From contig JABMPE010000218.1 in the NCBI GenBank assembly GCA_013203845.1, positions 1 to 36,185 on the forward strand: 36,185 bases of DNA. Direction: 5' to 3'. Numbering within the stretch: the stretch's first letter is position 1; each line of letters begins with the position of its first letter. Below are positions 7,463-15,932 of the stretch, piece after piece. The notes under the pieces were generated by a model. It saw nothing but the letters and a program-made list of their open reading frames with translations, was not told the origin of the DNA and did not search any database. A program made the translations under genes and the position numbers. The DNA comes from Rhodopirellula sp. Lineage in GTDB: Bacteria; Planctomycetota; Planctomycetia; Planctomycetales; Planctomycetaceae.

Positions 7463-9796
7463 TCAACTCCCGGAGTCTGCTGGGCCATTGACCGGTAGAT
7501 GCTGCAACAGGTAACGCGTCATCAGTTCCCGCAGGTGCCGCGTGGTGTTTTTTCGCTCTTTGATCGAATGCGTGCGGTTCGGGTACGCCATCATGCTGAA
7601 CTGTTTGTTGTGAGCAATCAGCTCATCGATCAGCATTTCGGTCGTCTGGTAATGGCAGTTGTCGTCGCCGGTTCCGTGAATCAACAACAGGTTACCTTCC
7701 AGTTGTTTCGCAAAATTGATCGGCGAGCCTTCGCGAAAACCCTCGACGTTGGTTTCCGGCAGCCCCATGTAACGTTCCTGGTAAATCGTGTCGTAGTAAC
7801 GCTGGTTCGGAACCGGAGCGACGGCGATGGCGGTCGAGTAGATCTTTGGGTATTTGAAAATGGCATGGAGACTCGACGAGCCACCGCCACTCCAGCCCCA
7901 GATTCCAACGCGGCTGGCATCGAGATACGGTCGCTGCTTGAGAACCGCTTCAACAGCCGCCGCCTGATCCTGCGGCGGAATGATCCCGATTTTCTGGTAG
8001 ATGCTCTTCCGCCACGCTCGACCACGCGGAGCTTTCGTGCCTCGATTATCAAAACTCATCACCACGTAGCCGCGTTGAGCGAGCATCGAATGCCACAGCC
8101 AGGAACTCCCGCCCCAGCGGTCTACCACCGTCTGCCCGGCAGGCTCGCCGTAAACATAAACGAGCAACGGATACTTCTTTGCAGGATCGAGATTCGCCGG
8201 CTTGATGCACCAGCCGTCGAGAGTCACGCCGTCGCCGATATCGACTCGCAGAAATTCGGTTTTCGCCAGCTTCAGGTTCGCCAGCTTTTCGTTGAGCTTC
8301 TCGTTGTCTTCCAGAGTTCGCACCGGCTTGTGGTCTGGCAGCGTGACCAGCGTTTCGACCGGAGGCTGATCGGCGGTCGACCAGCGATGGATGGCGTAAC
8401 TGGCGTCTTTCGAAATCTGATAATCGTGCGTGCCGGTTTGTTCTTTCGGAGTGACTCGTTGAATACCGGTGCCGTCGAGATTTCCTCGATACAGAAACCG
8501 CTGCGACGCGTCTTTTGGAGAAGCGATGAAGTACAGCCAGCCGTGGGCCTCGTCGATTTTCAGCAGTTGAATGACGTCGTAATCGCCAGGCGTGGCCAGG
8601 TTTATCAGTCGACCGTCGCGCGACACGATGTAAACATGCCGCCATCCGTCGCGGTCGCTGATCCAGGCGAAATTCCGACCATCGTCAAACCATGTCAGCT
8701 CGTCGTGAGCATCGACCCACGCGTCGTCTTCTTCCGACAGAATCAGCTTCACGTTCCCCGGCTCTCTGTCCGGATGTTCGAATTTTTCAGCCTCGACATT
8801 GACCAGAAACAACCGATTTTGATTCTGCAGTCGGTTGAACTGTTGCAGCAACAATTCCTTTGAATTGCCTGCCCATTCCATTTTCGGAACATAGTGATCT
8901 CGCGAGTCGCCTGGCAGCTTGATCCAGTCGGTCTTTCCGGAAACGCAATCCACAACACCCACCCGGCATGCGGGATTCTTCTGGCCGACTTTCGGATACG
9001 CAAACCAGGTCACCTTCGGGTAAAGGGAGTCGGTGTTGTTGACCAGCGGAAACTTCTGGACGCCGGTTGTGTCGATCTGCTGGTACGCGATCGACTTTCC
9101 GTCGGGGCTCCACCGAAACCCATCTCGCAGACCGAACTCTTCTTCGTAAACCCAGTCACCGGTTCCGTTGACGATGTCGTCGTTCGCGGTTTCGGTCAGA
9201 CAGCGGACGCTGTGGTCAAACAGGTCTTCAATGTAGACATTCTGGTCACGCAGGTAAGCCACGTGTTTTTCGGTCGGCGAGAACTTTGCAAACATCAGAG
9301 TTGACGGTGCCGCGTCGCCGCCGAGCTTCTGCAACTGCCGGGCCGACCGATCCAGTACCCAGTAGTCGCCGCGAGTGTTCTGTCGCCAGACTCGCTTTGA
9401 GTTGGTGTAGATCAGGAGCTTGGTCTGACTGTTCGACCAGGCATAGTCTTCGATCTTCAGCGGCGAAGACTCGCCCGCCGGAATCAGTTCCGCCGTAGAG
9501 ACAACAATTTCCTTGTCGCCTGTCGCCGGATCGTGACAGACAATGTCGCGGTAGCCTTTGTGCTCGCTGGACGGTTCGAGCGTCGTGAAGGCGCTGCCAT
9601 CTTCCAGCCAGCGCCCGCCGAAGCTTTCGGTTTTGAATTCGTCGCCGCCGTAAATTCGATCGACCGTGAGCACCGCCTCGTCGATTTTCGGTCTGGCAAC
9701 TTTCGGGGTGGATGCATCGGGCTCATCGGTGAACCCGTCAGCCAGCATCGCTGACAGTAACAAAGCAACGATGACTGCGGCGGTGGAAGTTTTCAT
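7463..9796 (-). CDS. Exported dipeptidyl peptidase IV-like S9 serine peptidase
   Basis: The protein has an N-terminal beta-propeller (DPPIV_N) and a C-terminal alpha/beta hydrolase domain (peptidase S9). Diagnostic elements are the DWVYEEEF double-Glu motif that binds the free substrate amino terminus, the nucleophile elbow GWSGGGS, HGTGDDN carrying the catalytic Asp, and NRTHSI carrying the catalytic His near the end. It would release N-terminal X-Pro or X-Ala dipeptides outside the cytoplasm. I chose ATG at 9796 over the in-frame ATG at 9814 because it begins a better signal peptide (KTSTAAVIVALLLSAMLADG) and AGGA lies 11 nt upstream of it; the longer form would be 783 residues. Length (777) matches the family. 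It is transcribed convergently to the DUF1501 gene, about 30 nt away, with no obvious terminator between them. Confidence 0.92.
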   Translation of the reverse strand: MKTSTAAVIVALLLSAMLADGFTDEPDASTPKVARPKIDEAVLTVDRIYGGDEFKTESFGGRWLEDGSAFTTLEPSSEHKGYRDIVCHDPATGDKEIVVSTAELIPAGESSPLKIEDYAWSNSQTKLLIYTNSKRVWRQNTRGDYWVLDRSARQLQKLGGDAAPSTLMFAKFSPTEKHVAYLRDQNVYIEDLFDHSVRCLTETANDDIVNGTGDWVYEEEFGLRDGFRWSPDGKSIAYQQIDTTGVQKFPLVNNTDSLYPKVTWFAYPKVGQKNPACRVGVVDCVSGKTDWIKLPGDSRDHYVPKMEWAGNSKELLLQQFNRLQNQNRLFLVNVEAEKFEHPDREPGNVKLILSEEDDAWVDAHDELTWFDDGRNFAWISDRDGWRHVYIVSRDGRLINLATPGDYDVIQLLKIDEAHGWLYFIASPKDASQRFLYRGNLDGTGIQRVTPKEQTGTHDYQISKDASYAIHRWSTADQPPVETLVTLPDHKPVRTLEDNEKLNEKLANLKLAKTEFLRVDIGDGVTLDGWCIKPANLDPAKKYPLLVYVYGEPAGQTVVDRWGGSSWLWHSMLAQRGYVVMSFDNRGTKAPRGRAWRKSIYQKIGIIPPQDQAAAVEAVLKQRPYLDASRVGIWGWSGGGSSSLHAIFKYPKIYSTAIAVAPVPNQRYYDTIYQERYMGLPETNVEGFREGSPINFAKQLEGNLLLIHGTGDDNCHYQTTEMLIDELIAHNKQFSMMAYPNRTHSIKERKNTTRHLRELMTRYLLQHLPVNGPADSGS

Positions 9797-9814
9797 CAAA
9801 GGGTTATTCCTCAT

Positions 9815-10274
9815 TGCGTCAGTGTGTCGCGGAATCTTTGCATCGGTTACAGGACGCGGAAAGACTGCCGTTTCCCAGAGTCCAGAGATCTCAGAGGATT
9901 GCCAGACAACGATTCATGTGCAGGATACCTGAAGAACGAACTGTAAATAGACATCTCATTCGAAGGCTTGTTTCTGAGCCGTCGGCAGATTGGAATGCGA
10001 TCGGCATGACAGGTGTGACGATCATTGATCATGCGTGTTGACGATTCAGAGAGTTGTGCAGATACTGATTTGATGTTCCTGAATATGGTCGTCGCAGTGA
10101 TGCCTCAGACTTTCAGGGAAACCACTGGTCGAGTTGCCTGTCGGCAGTAAAGGCAACAAAGCTGGAATGGTGCAGGGCAGTCCTTGGTCACCGAGGTAGA
10201 TAGAGGGCACTGGAAGACGAAAGCCATATCGGGATGTTTCGATTCACTTTTGTCCCTGATGAAGGACTGCCGGA
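9815..10274. other. Intergenic region between divergent S9 peptidase and response regulator genes
   Basis: This 460-nt stretch has no convincing gene. It holds the outward-facing promoters of both flanking genes. On the plus strand I see one candidate sigma70-like promoter at 10038-10066, listed separately, and the AAGGA ribosome binding site of the regulator at 10262-10266. No repeat or terminator was found. Confidence 0.55.
10038..10066 (+). promoter_or_regulatory. Candidate sigma70-type promoter for the response-regulator cluster
   Basis: TTGACG (10038-10043) matches the -35 consensus at five of six positions. After a 17-nt spacer, GATACT (10061-10066) matches TATAAT at four of six. It lies about 210 nt upstream of the regulator start, which would give a long leader. 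Such matches occur by chance, and planctomycete promoters are poorly characterised. Confidence 0.3.
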
Positions 10275-10901
10275 ATGAAACAGACCAGTCAGATTGTAAA
10301 CATCGTGGACGACGACCCGGTGTCACGTGTGTTTGTAGGCGGCATGATCCGTCGAATGAATCTCGACTCGAAGCTGTTCGAGTCAGCAGATGAGTTTCTT
10401 GAAGCCTACGATGGTGAGTCAGGTTGTCTGGTGACTGACATGCTGATGCCTGGTCGAAATGCGGTTGAACTCCTCGACGTACTTCAGGAACGTGATCAGC
10501 TACTCCCGACGATCGTGTTAACAGCGTATGCGGAAGTGCCAGCCGCTGTGCAGGTCATGCAGCGTGGTGCTGTCACGATGCTGGAGAAACCGTGCAACCA
10601 GACTGATCTGTGGAGTGCCATTCAAAAGGCATTTCGTCAGGATGTTGAGCTGCGAAGTATTCGAGAGGAACGCACGGCGATCCGCTCTCGAGTCGAGCAA
10701 CTGACGAGTCAGGAACGCTCCATGATGAAACTTATTGTCGATGGAGTGCCCAACAAAGAAATCGCGCTACGGCTGGACATGGGGCTGCGAACTGTTGAGG
10801 GGCGACGTCGTTCGATTTTTAAGAAGATGCATGTCGACTCCGTAGCCAGACTCGTGCAGGACGTGATGATCGCCAACAAAGGTCGGCGGCCAGTCGAGTA
10901 G
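10275..10901 (+). CDS. FixJ/NarL-type response regulator (receiver + LuxR-type HTH)
   Basis: This 208-residue protein has a receiver domain at 5-120, with acidic pocket DDD at 12-14, phosphoacceptor Asp55 (in VTDMLMPG), Thr83 and Lys105. A linker is followed by a LuxR-type helix-turn-helix at about 143-200 (LTSQERSMMKLIVDGVPNKE, then a recognition region LRTVEGRRRSIFKKM). It should bind DNA when phosphorylated. It is the first gene of a rightward signalling cluster with a RedB-like protein and a hybrid histidine kinase, the probable phosphodonor, although the kinase carries its own receiver. AAGGA 8 nt upstream supports the start. In the HTH the usual ERE(V/I) triad is ERS, a mild deviation. 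Confidence 0.9.
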   Translation: MKQTSQIVNIVDDDPVSRVFVGGMIRRMNLDSKLFESADEFLEAYDGESGCLVTDMLMPGRNAVELLDVLQERDQLLPTIVLTAYAEVPAAVQVMQRGAVTMLEKPCNQTDLWSAIQKAFRQDVELRSIREERTAIRSRVEQLTSQERSMMKLIVDGVPNKEIALRLDMGLRTVEGRRRSIFKKMHVDSVARLVQDVMIANKGRRPVE

Positions 10902-11271
10902 TCCAGCGAATTTCAGCCTCCAACCACGCAAGCAGCGTTGTTGTCGAGTTGCTGAGGACTAATGTTGCCGATGTGCGAGCGTTGCGGGAGGCGTGCAACT
11001 CGACAGTCGCATTATTCTCCGGTCGCAATGCGGGTGCCCGCTTGAATTTGCGGATGATTGCGATTCGCCTGCACAGTTCGTGTGGCATGCTTTGTGTGAA
11101 TCGCCTTGCTTGACTGACGGGCACACTAAACGACAGCGAGCTGTGGTTACTGGGACGTTTCAAACGACCTGGTGGCTGTCTGGGGGCAAAGCACCCACGC
11201 TGGTCACTATCAGGTTCGTCTCAATCGGATCGTCCTGTGTCAGAGTCACGCACAACCCCGGAGCAGATTTC
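10902..11271. other. Intergenic region before the RedB-like gene
   Basis: This 370-nt stretch follows the regulator gene. The reading frame of the next gene stays open back to 10993, but the encoded extension looks non-coding and has no family resemblance. A ribosome binding site plus an N-terminal membrane helix place the start at 11272 instead. No terminator or promoter was recognised with confidence. Confidence 0.5.
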
Positions 11272-11850
11272 ATGCAGTTGTTTCTAAAGTTTGCAACCGT
11301 TCTGTGGGGAGCCGCTACGGTCACCGGGTTGCTGGTCGTGTGGAACTACAGCGCAACGCCTGTTGAAGGACACTCGGTTGGTCCCAACTGGCCGGAACAG
11401 GTCTGTATTTCGCGTTCGCTCAGCAGGCCTACGCTGGTGATGTGCCTGCACCCTCGCTGCTCGTGTAGCCGCGCCAGCCTGCATGAGCTGGAGCGAATTC
11501 TCGCACATGCTGGCGACCGAGTTCAAACACATATTCTTGTTTTCAAACCAGCCGAGGCTTCGGATGACTGGGTTCAATCAGATACTTACAGAACCGCTCG
11601 CCGAATCGTGGGGGACAACGTGGCGATTGATGCTGGTGGTTTCTGTTCTGCCAGCTTTGGTGCGACTGCTTCGGGACACGTTGTCCTCTATTCGTCAAGT
11701 GGCCAGCGTCTTTTTGCTGGTGGTATCACGATTTCACGCGGACATGAAGGTGACAATCCAGGGCGAAGTGCAATCCAGGCACTGCTGAGAGGAGATGTTA
11801 CTGAAACGGATTGCACGCCAGTTTTCGGCTGTCCGATCCGTTCAAGCTGA
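11272..11850 (+). CDS. RedB-like membrane-anchored thioredoxin-fold protein
   Basis: Start ATG 11272 is supported by GGAG 8 nt upstream and gives 192 residues. Residues 5-25 form one membrane helix. The remainder probably lies outside the cytoplasm and contains HPRCSCSRASLHEL (60-73), which resembles the HP-C-C motif of planctomycete and myxobacterial RedB-like proteins with a thioredoxin-like fold. The active site is a CxC (Cys63, Cys65) rather than the classic CxxC. Additional Cys residues at 125, 181 and 187 could serve redox or metal binding. The gene sits between a response regulator and a membrane hybrid histidine kinase, so a redox-sensing or accessory role in that pathway is plausible. 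Biochemical function is unproven; the name rests on motif memory only. Confidence 0.65.
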   Translation: MQLFLKFATVLWGAATVTGLLVVWNYSATPVEGHSVGPNWPEQVCISRSLSRPTLVMCLHPRCSCSRASLHELERILAHAGDRVQTHILVFKPAEASDDWVQSDTYRTARRIVGDNVAIDAGGFCSASFGATASGHVVLYSSSGQRLFAGGITISRGHEGDNPGRSAIQALLRGDVTETDCTPVFGCPIRSS

Positions 11851-11960
11851 CTGCATCCAGCATAGCTGGTTTGCCACAACCAATGAGCGCTGGTGGACCA
11901 CACCGACTGATGCTCGCATGGCGTGCTCATCTTTCTCTGTAAGACACCAATTGATACGAA

Positions 11961-14273
11961 ATGGCAGACGACATGATGACTGACGGTCAAGTTATCGCTG
12001 ACTCAGATTCAGTAATACGGGGAAAAGCAGCTGCCCTGTTTGAACGGCAGCTTCATGACGTTCGTTGTCACACCGACAGAATGTTTCAGGTGCTGCTGAT
12101 ATTGCAGTGGGCCGCAGGAATGGCGGCAGCATTTTGGATTTCTCCCCTGACCTGGCTTGGTGGAGTCAGTCAGACACATATTCATGTGTGGGTTGCTGTG
12201 CTGCTGGGAGGGACAATCACGGCCTTTCCGCTTTTCCTGATTCGTTTCAATCCCGGCAAGCCTTTGACCCGTCACGTGATTGCGGTTGCTCAAATGCTGT
12301 GGTCAGCCCTGTTGATTCATCTTCTCGGCGGTCGTATGGAGACGCACTTTCACGTATTCGGTTCGTTAGCCTTCATTGCGTTCTACCGGGATGTTCGTGT
12401 TCTCGGGACAGCTACCACCGTTGTCGTGCTGGATCATTATCTTCGTGGAGTGTTCTTTCCGCAGTCAGCGTACGGCGCTCTAACCATTAGCCAATGGCGA
12501 ATAGTCGAACACGCAGGGTGGGTTGTTTTTCTGGATACGTTTTTGATTGTGTCAATTCGTAATGGACTGAAAGAAATGCGGACGCTGGCTCAGCAGCATG
12601 CGGAACTCGGGCAGAGTCATCTGAATGTTGAAGAGCAGGTTCAACATCGCACGCAGCAGCTTGCTCAGCAGACAGATGAGTTGCGAAGTATTCAAAGGTC
12701 GTTAAGTGCGAGTGAAGAACGGCTCGCGCGTGCAGTACGAGGTACGTCGGACGGATTGTGGGACTGGAACCTGAAAATAAAAGAAATCTGGCACTCGCCC
12801 CGACTCCTGGAGCTCCTCGGTTACTCAGATGGAGATTTAAGGCCGACATTTGATGAATGGTTCCGTCTGGTTCATTGTGATGACCGCGGCGATATGCTTG
12901 CTGCAATTCGGAAACATCTCGATACCGACGCGTCTTACAATGTGCAGTGCCGCATGCGTACAAAGGAGGGCGAGTGGAAGTGGTGTCGAATCCGGGGAGC
13001 ATGTGTACGAGACCAGGCAGGTGAGCCGATCAGCATGGCCGGAACGCTGCAGGATATCAGTGAGCACAAGGCACAGGCCGCCCAGTTGGCCGAGCAGGCC
13101 GCGAAGATTCAGCAGAAGCAGAAACTGGAAGCGGTGGGCTCACTCGCTGGCGGAATTGCGCATGAGTTCAACAATCTGCTGCAGGCCATGCTGGGGTACG
13201 CGCGATTTGCTCAGGACGGCCTCGATGAGCAGGAGCAGCGATTTCTGGATCTCACGCAGGTCCTGAAGGCAGGTGACCGTGCGGCAACACTAACCTCGCA
13301 ATTGCTCTGCTTCAGCCGGAACGAACAGTTCACCTCGCAGGCTGTTGAAGTCGTTCCACTGATGCAGGATTTGGCGAAGTTACTGAAGCCGGTCATCAGC
13401 GAACAAATCACAATCCGGATGGAGTTGCCGCAGGAACTGCCACCGGTCTTGACGGATTCATCCGGTTTACAGCAGGCGCTGCTCAATCTATGCCTCAATG
13501 CTCGCGATGCCATGCCCGATGGTGGCGAACTGCTGATTCGGGCTGAATCCATGAATCTTTCGCCTCGGTACTGCGAAATTCATGCTCTCGATCGCCCTGG
13601 GCAATACATCTGCTTTTTGATCAGCGATACAGGGACGGGCATGTCGCCCGAACAGGCATCACGAATCTTCGAACCGTTCTACACGACGAAAGAAGTTGGC
13701 AAGGGCACGGGCCTGGGGCTGGCGATGGTGCATGGTTTCGTGGAACGCCATCACGGAGTCATCAATGTCTACAGTGAACCAGGAGCCGGTACGACTTTTC
13801 GTATGTGTCTGCCAATCGCAACTGAGAATCTTGAATTGACAAACTCAACAGATCGGCCAGCGCCAAAAGGTGGTTCAGAAACAATTCTGATTGCTGAAGA
13901 CGAACCAATGGTTCGAGCTGTGGCCGAACGCATTCTCAAAGAAGCCGGCTATCGCGTTTTGACGGCAGTCGATGGGCGTGAAGCTGTCGATCTCTTTGCT
14001 CGGCACCAGCATGAGATTGCTCTGACGCTGTTAGATGTGGTGATGCCGAGGATGACAGGCCGAGAGGCCTACGAACAGATTCGCCAGATTGACCCGGATT
14101 CCATCGTCATGTTTTGCACAGGCTATGACCCGGAAACGTCGCAGGCAGACTCATTTCATCAGGACAGTCTGATGCTGGTTCAGAAGCCCTACGATCCTGA
14201 CGATCTGCTGGAAGCGATTCGAATTCTTCTGGATCAACAGTTCATCAAGGATGAATCGCTATGCACGGTGTAA
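11961..14273 (+). CDS. Membrane PAS hybrid sensor histidine kinase with C-terminal receiver
   Basis: This 770-residue protein has about five membrane helices in the first 200 residues (for example MFQVLLILQWAAGMAAAFWI and HVWVAVLLGGTITAFPLFLI), a coiled stretch near 210-250, and a PAS domain at about 253-370 (RGTSDGLWDWNLK). The histidine kinase core follows: H-box GGIAHEFNNLLQ with phosphoacceptor His401, N-box NLCLNARDAMPDGG, and G-boxes SDTGTGM and GKGTGLGLAMVHGF. A C-terminal receiver at about 645-760 has Asp692. This layout fits multi-step phosphorelay signalling. The N-terminal membrane part contains histidines inside or next to helices (HIHVWV, METHFHVFG), which may bind haem or metal. 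Start choice is uncertain: ATG 11961 lacks a clear ribosome binding site and ATG 11973 is also possible. It follows the RedB-like gene by 110 nt. Confidence 0.92.
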   Translation: MADDMMTDGQVIADSDSVIRGKAAALFERQLHDVRCHTDRMFQVLLILQWAAGMAAAFWISPLTWLGGVSQTHIHVWVAVLLGGTITAFPLFLIRFNPGKPLTRHVIAVAQMLWSALLIHLLGGRMETHFHVFGSLAFIAFYRDVRVLGTATTVVVLDHYLRGVFFPQSAYGALTISQWRIVEHAGWVVFLDTFLIVSIRNGLKEMRTLAQQHAELGQSHLNVEEQVQHRTQQLAQQTDELRSIQRSLSASEERLARAVRGTSDGLWDWNLKIKEIWHSPRLLELLGYSDGDLRPTFDEWFRLVHCDDRGDMLAAIRKHLDTDASYNVQCRMRTKEGEWKWCRIRGACVRDQAGEPISMAGTLQDISEHKAQAAQLAEQAAKIQQKQKLEAVGSLAGGIAHEFNNLLQAMLGYARFAQDGLDEQEQRFLDLTQVLKAGDRAATLTSQLLCFSRNEQFTSQAVEVVPLMQDLAKLLKPVISEQITIRMELPQELPPVLTDSSGLQQALLNLCLNARDAMPDGGELLIRAESMNLSPRYCEIHALDRPGQYICFLISDTGTGMSPEQASRIFEPFYTTKEVGKGTGLGLAMVHGFVERHHGVINVYSEPGAGTTFRMCLPIATENLELTNSTDRPAPKGGSETILIAEDEPMVRAVAERILKEAGYRVLTAVDGREAVDLFARHQHEIALTLLDVVMPRMTGREAYEQIRQIDPDSIVMFCTGYDPETSQADSFHQDSLMLVQKPYDPDDLLEAIRILLDQQFIKDESLCTV

Positions 14274-14341
14274 CCGGACGTAGCCAGATACGGCGAAGTC
14301 AAGTATTCCAGTTTTGAGTTAAACCGTTGGAGGGTGACGAA

Positions 14342-14419
14342 GTGTATTGCTGGTCGAGATGGGCTCGACGACAGCGATGTTTTCACTTCTATCGTCTCAG
14401 CGTTGGAGGTTTATTGTGA
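14342..14419 (+). CDS. Candidate 25-codon leader ORF coupled to the double-receiver gene
   Basis: GGAGGG at 14329-14334 is a strong Shine-Dalgarno placed 7 nt before GTG 14342. The frame runs 25 codons and its TGA (14417-14419) overlaps the GTG start (14416-14418) of the next gene as GTGA. The peptide would be rich in Arg and aromatic residues (MYCWSRWARRQRCFHFYRL and then six more). Such an arrangement allows translational coupling or leader regulation. No homology is recognised and the ORF may be fortuitous. Confidence 0.3.
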   Translation: MYCWSRWARRQRCFHFYRLSVGGLL

Positions 14420-15651
14420 ACGAGCACACGTATCGAGTGTTGATTGTTGATGACGAGCGAATGGTTCGCGACATCGCCGTACGATCCTTCACAAAGGCCG
14501 GCTTTCAATGCGACATAGCCGAAGATGGTAATGTGGCGGCTGCGAAATTTGCTGACCAGTTGTACGATGCCGTGATCACTGATCTGATGATGCCGAATCG
14601 TAATGGCCATTCACTGGCGATCGAACTGGTCGCACATCCGGCCAGACCATTTGTTGTCGTGGTCACTGCTGTGACGGAGCCTCAAATCATCAATGACCTC
14701 AACGCTCGCGGTGTGGCGATGGTGAAGTACAAACCCATCAATCATCTGCAACTGGCACTTGATATTCGGAGAGAACTTCAGCATCGCCGACGGAAGACCA
14801 TCCTGGCGACTGGGCTGGAACCGGTAAATCGTCAAGAGACTGGTAGCCGACCCATTGTGTCGGAACACGATGATAGCCTCGCACAGCAGGGTGTTGCGTC
14901 ACCTTTGTGTTCATCTGATCAACGGCCAGGCAGTACTGCACTCAGTGAAAGATATCGCGTATTGATTGTTGACGACGAGCAAATGGTTCGTGACGTCGCT
15001 GTGCGGTCCTTCACGAACGCTGGTTTTGAATGCGAGACAGCCGAAGATGGCGATGTGGCGGCATTGAAATTCGCTGAAAGCGCCTATGATGCTGTGGTCA
15101 CCGACCTCATGATGCCAAAGCGTAATGGCCATTCTCTGGCAGTTGAACTGGTTGGGCATCCGGCCAGACCAGTTGTGGCAGTCGTGACTGCTGCGATTGA
15201 GCCACAGATTGCCAGTGATCTCGAGGCTTACGGCGTGGCCATAGTCAACTTCAAACCAGTCGATCACTCACAACTGGCCCTCATGATACGAACTAAGCTT
15301 GATCATCGTGGCTGGAACAGAACTGTGGTGGATGGTCAGGGGCAATCAACTTGCAGGAGCAAACTGGCTACTGCAGCGATGCCGGTCGCGCGGCTTGATC
15401 ATCAGTGTGTTGATCTCTACCTGCGCTGCGCATCGCTGGCACACAGCACGGATGAAATTATCAGTTTCGTCGAAGAGGACTCTTATCTGCAGCAACGTGT
15501 TTTGAATCGCGCCAATGCGGAAGTTTCCTGGAAAATGTCACGTCGCATCGATTCGGTCAAGGACGCCGTTGTTCATCTGGGACAACGACAGGTCGCTGAA
15601 CTGGCTCTGACCAGCGCACGCCGAGCAGTGCGAGAATCTGGCAGGGTTTAA
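14416..15651 (+). CDS. Response regulator with two duplicated receiver domains and a truncated HDOD domain
   Basis: Start GTG 14416 is preceded by GGAGG 6 nt upstream (14405-14409), giving 411 residues; the upstream in-frame ATG at 14347 adds an unlikely leader. Receiver 1 (6-121) has phosphoacceptor Asp56, and receiver 2 (180-295) has Asp230. Both keep the acidic DDE triplet and a Lys-Pro switch region (KYKP, NFKP). They are about 72% identical over 116 residues in my hand alignment, so they arose by internal duplication. Residues about 325-400 resemble the start of an HDOD domain (EEDSYLQQRVLNRANAE, then VKDAVVHLGQRQVAELALTSA), but the protein stops far short of the usual 200-residue length. 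It probably relays signals from the neighbouring hybrid kinase. Output through the HDOD part is doubtful because it is truncated. Confidence 0.85.
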   Translation: MNEHTYRVLIVDDERMVRDIAVRSFTKAGFQCDIAEDGNVAAAKFADQLYDAVITDLMMPNRNGHSLAIELVAHPARPFVVVVTAVTEPQIINDLNARGVAMVKYKPINHLQLALDIRRELQHRRRKTILATGLEPVNRQETGSRPIVSEHDDSLAQQGVASPLCSSDQRPGSTALSERYRVLIVDDEQMVRDVAVRSFTNAGFECETAEDGDVAALKFAESAYDAVVTDLMMPKRNGHSLAVELVGHPARPVVAVVTAAIEPQIASDLEAYGVAIVNFKPVDHSQLALMIRTKLDHRGWNRTVVDGQGQSTCRSKLATAAMPVARLDHQCVDLYLRCASLAHSTDEIISFVEEDSYLQQRVLNRANAEVSWKMSRRIDSVKDAVVHLGQRQVAELALTSARRAVRESGRV

Positions 15652-15856
15652 TGACGCAACGGTGCAGGCGTCTGTCTGTTCATACCTGCTGAAAGACCTG
15701 CCCGAAGTGAGCGAGTTCGGGAATCTCGTGATTATCGAACTGGTTGTGACACGGAAAACAGACTCCAGGTATCGTCGGCAGTTAACAATTGTCCGCGGGC
15801 GATTGACTCATAGCGAAAGATCGTCGGAGTGGTTGCTTATGAGACACGCATACTGA
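15611..15856 (+). pseudogene. Possible frameshifted remnant downstream of the truncated HDOD domain
   Basis: Just before and after the stop at 15651, the next reading frame is open from about 15611 to the TGA at 15854-15856. It reads CENLAGFNDATVQASVCSYLLKD at the point where HDOD proteins normally continue after the LALT-type helix. A single frameshift between about 15608 and 15649 would join it to the upstream protein. The tail still ends early and is not clearly HDOD-like, so this is tentative. Confidence 0.25.
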
Positions 15857-15932
15857 ACCGAACACGACGGTCAATGCGAGCGTCAGATTCCACGTGAACA
15901 GCGTTTACTTTACCCGGCACGGCGGAAGGAGA

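Noticed and set aside
7499-8863. A 454-codon open frame on the plus strand opposite the S9 peptidase gene
   Set aside because: It mirrors the codon pattern of the well-supported peptidase gene, has no family resemblance and no ribosome binding site. Long antisense frames are common opposite such GC-biased genes.
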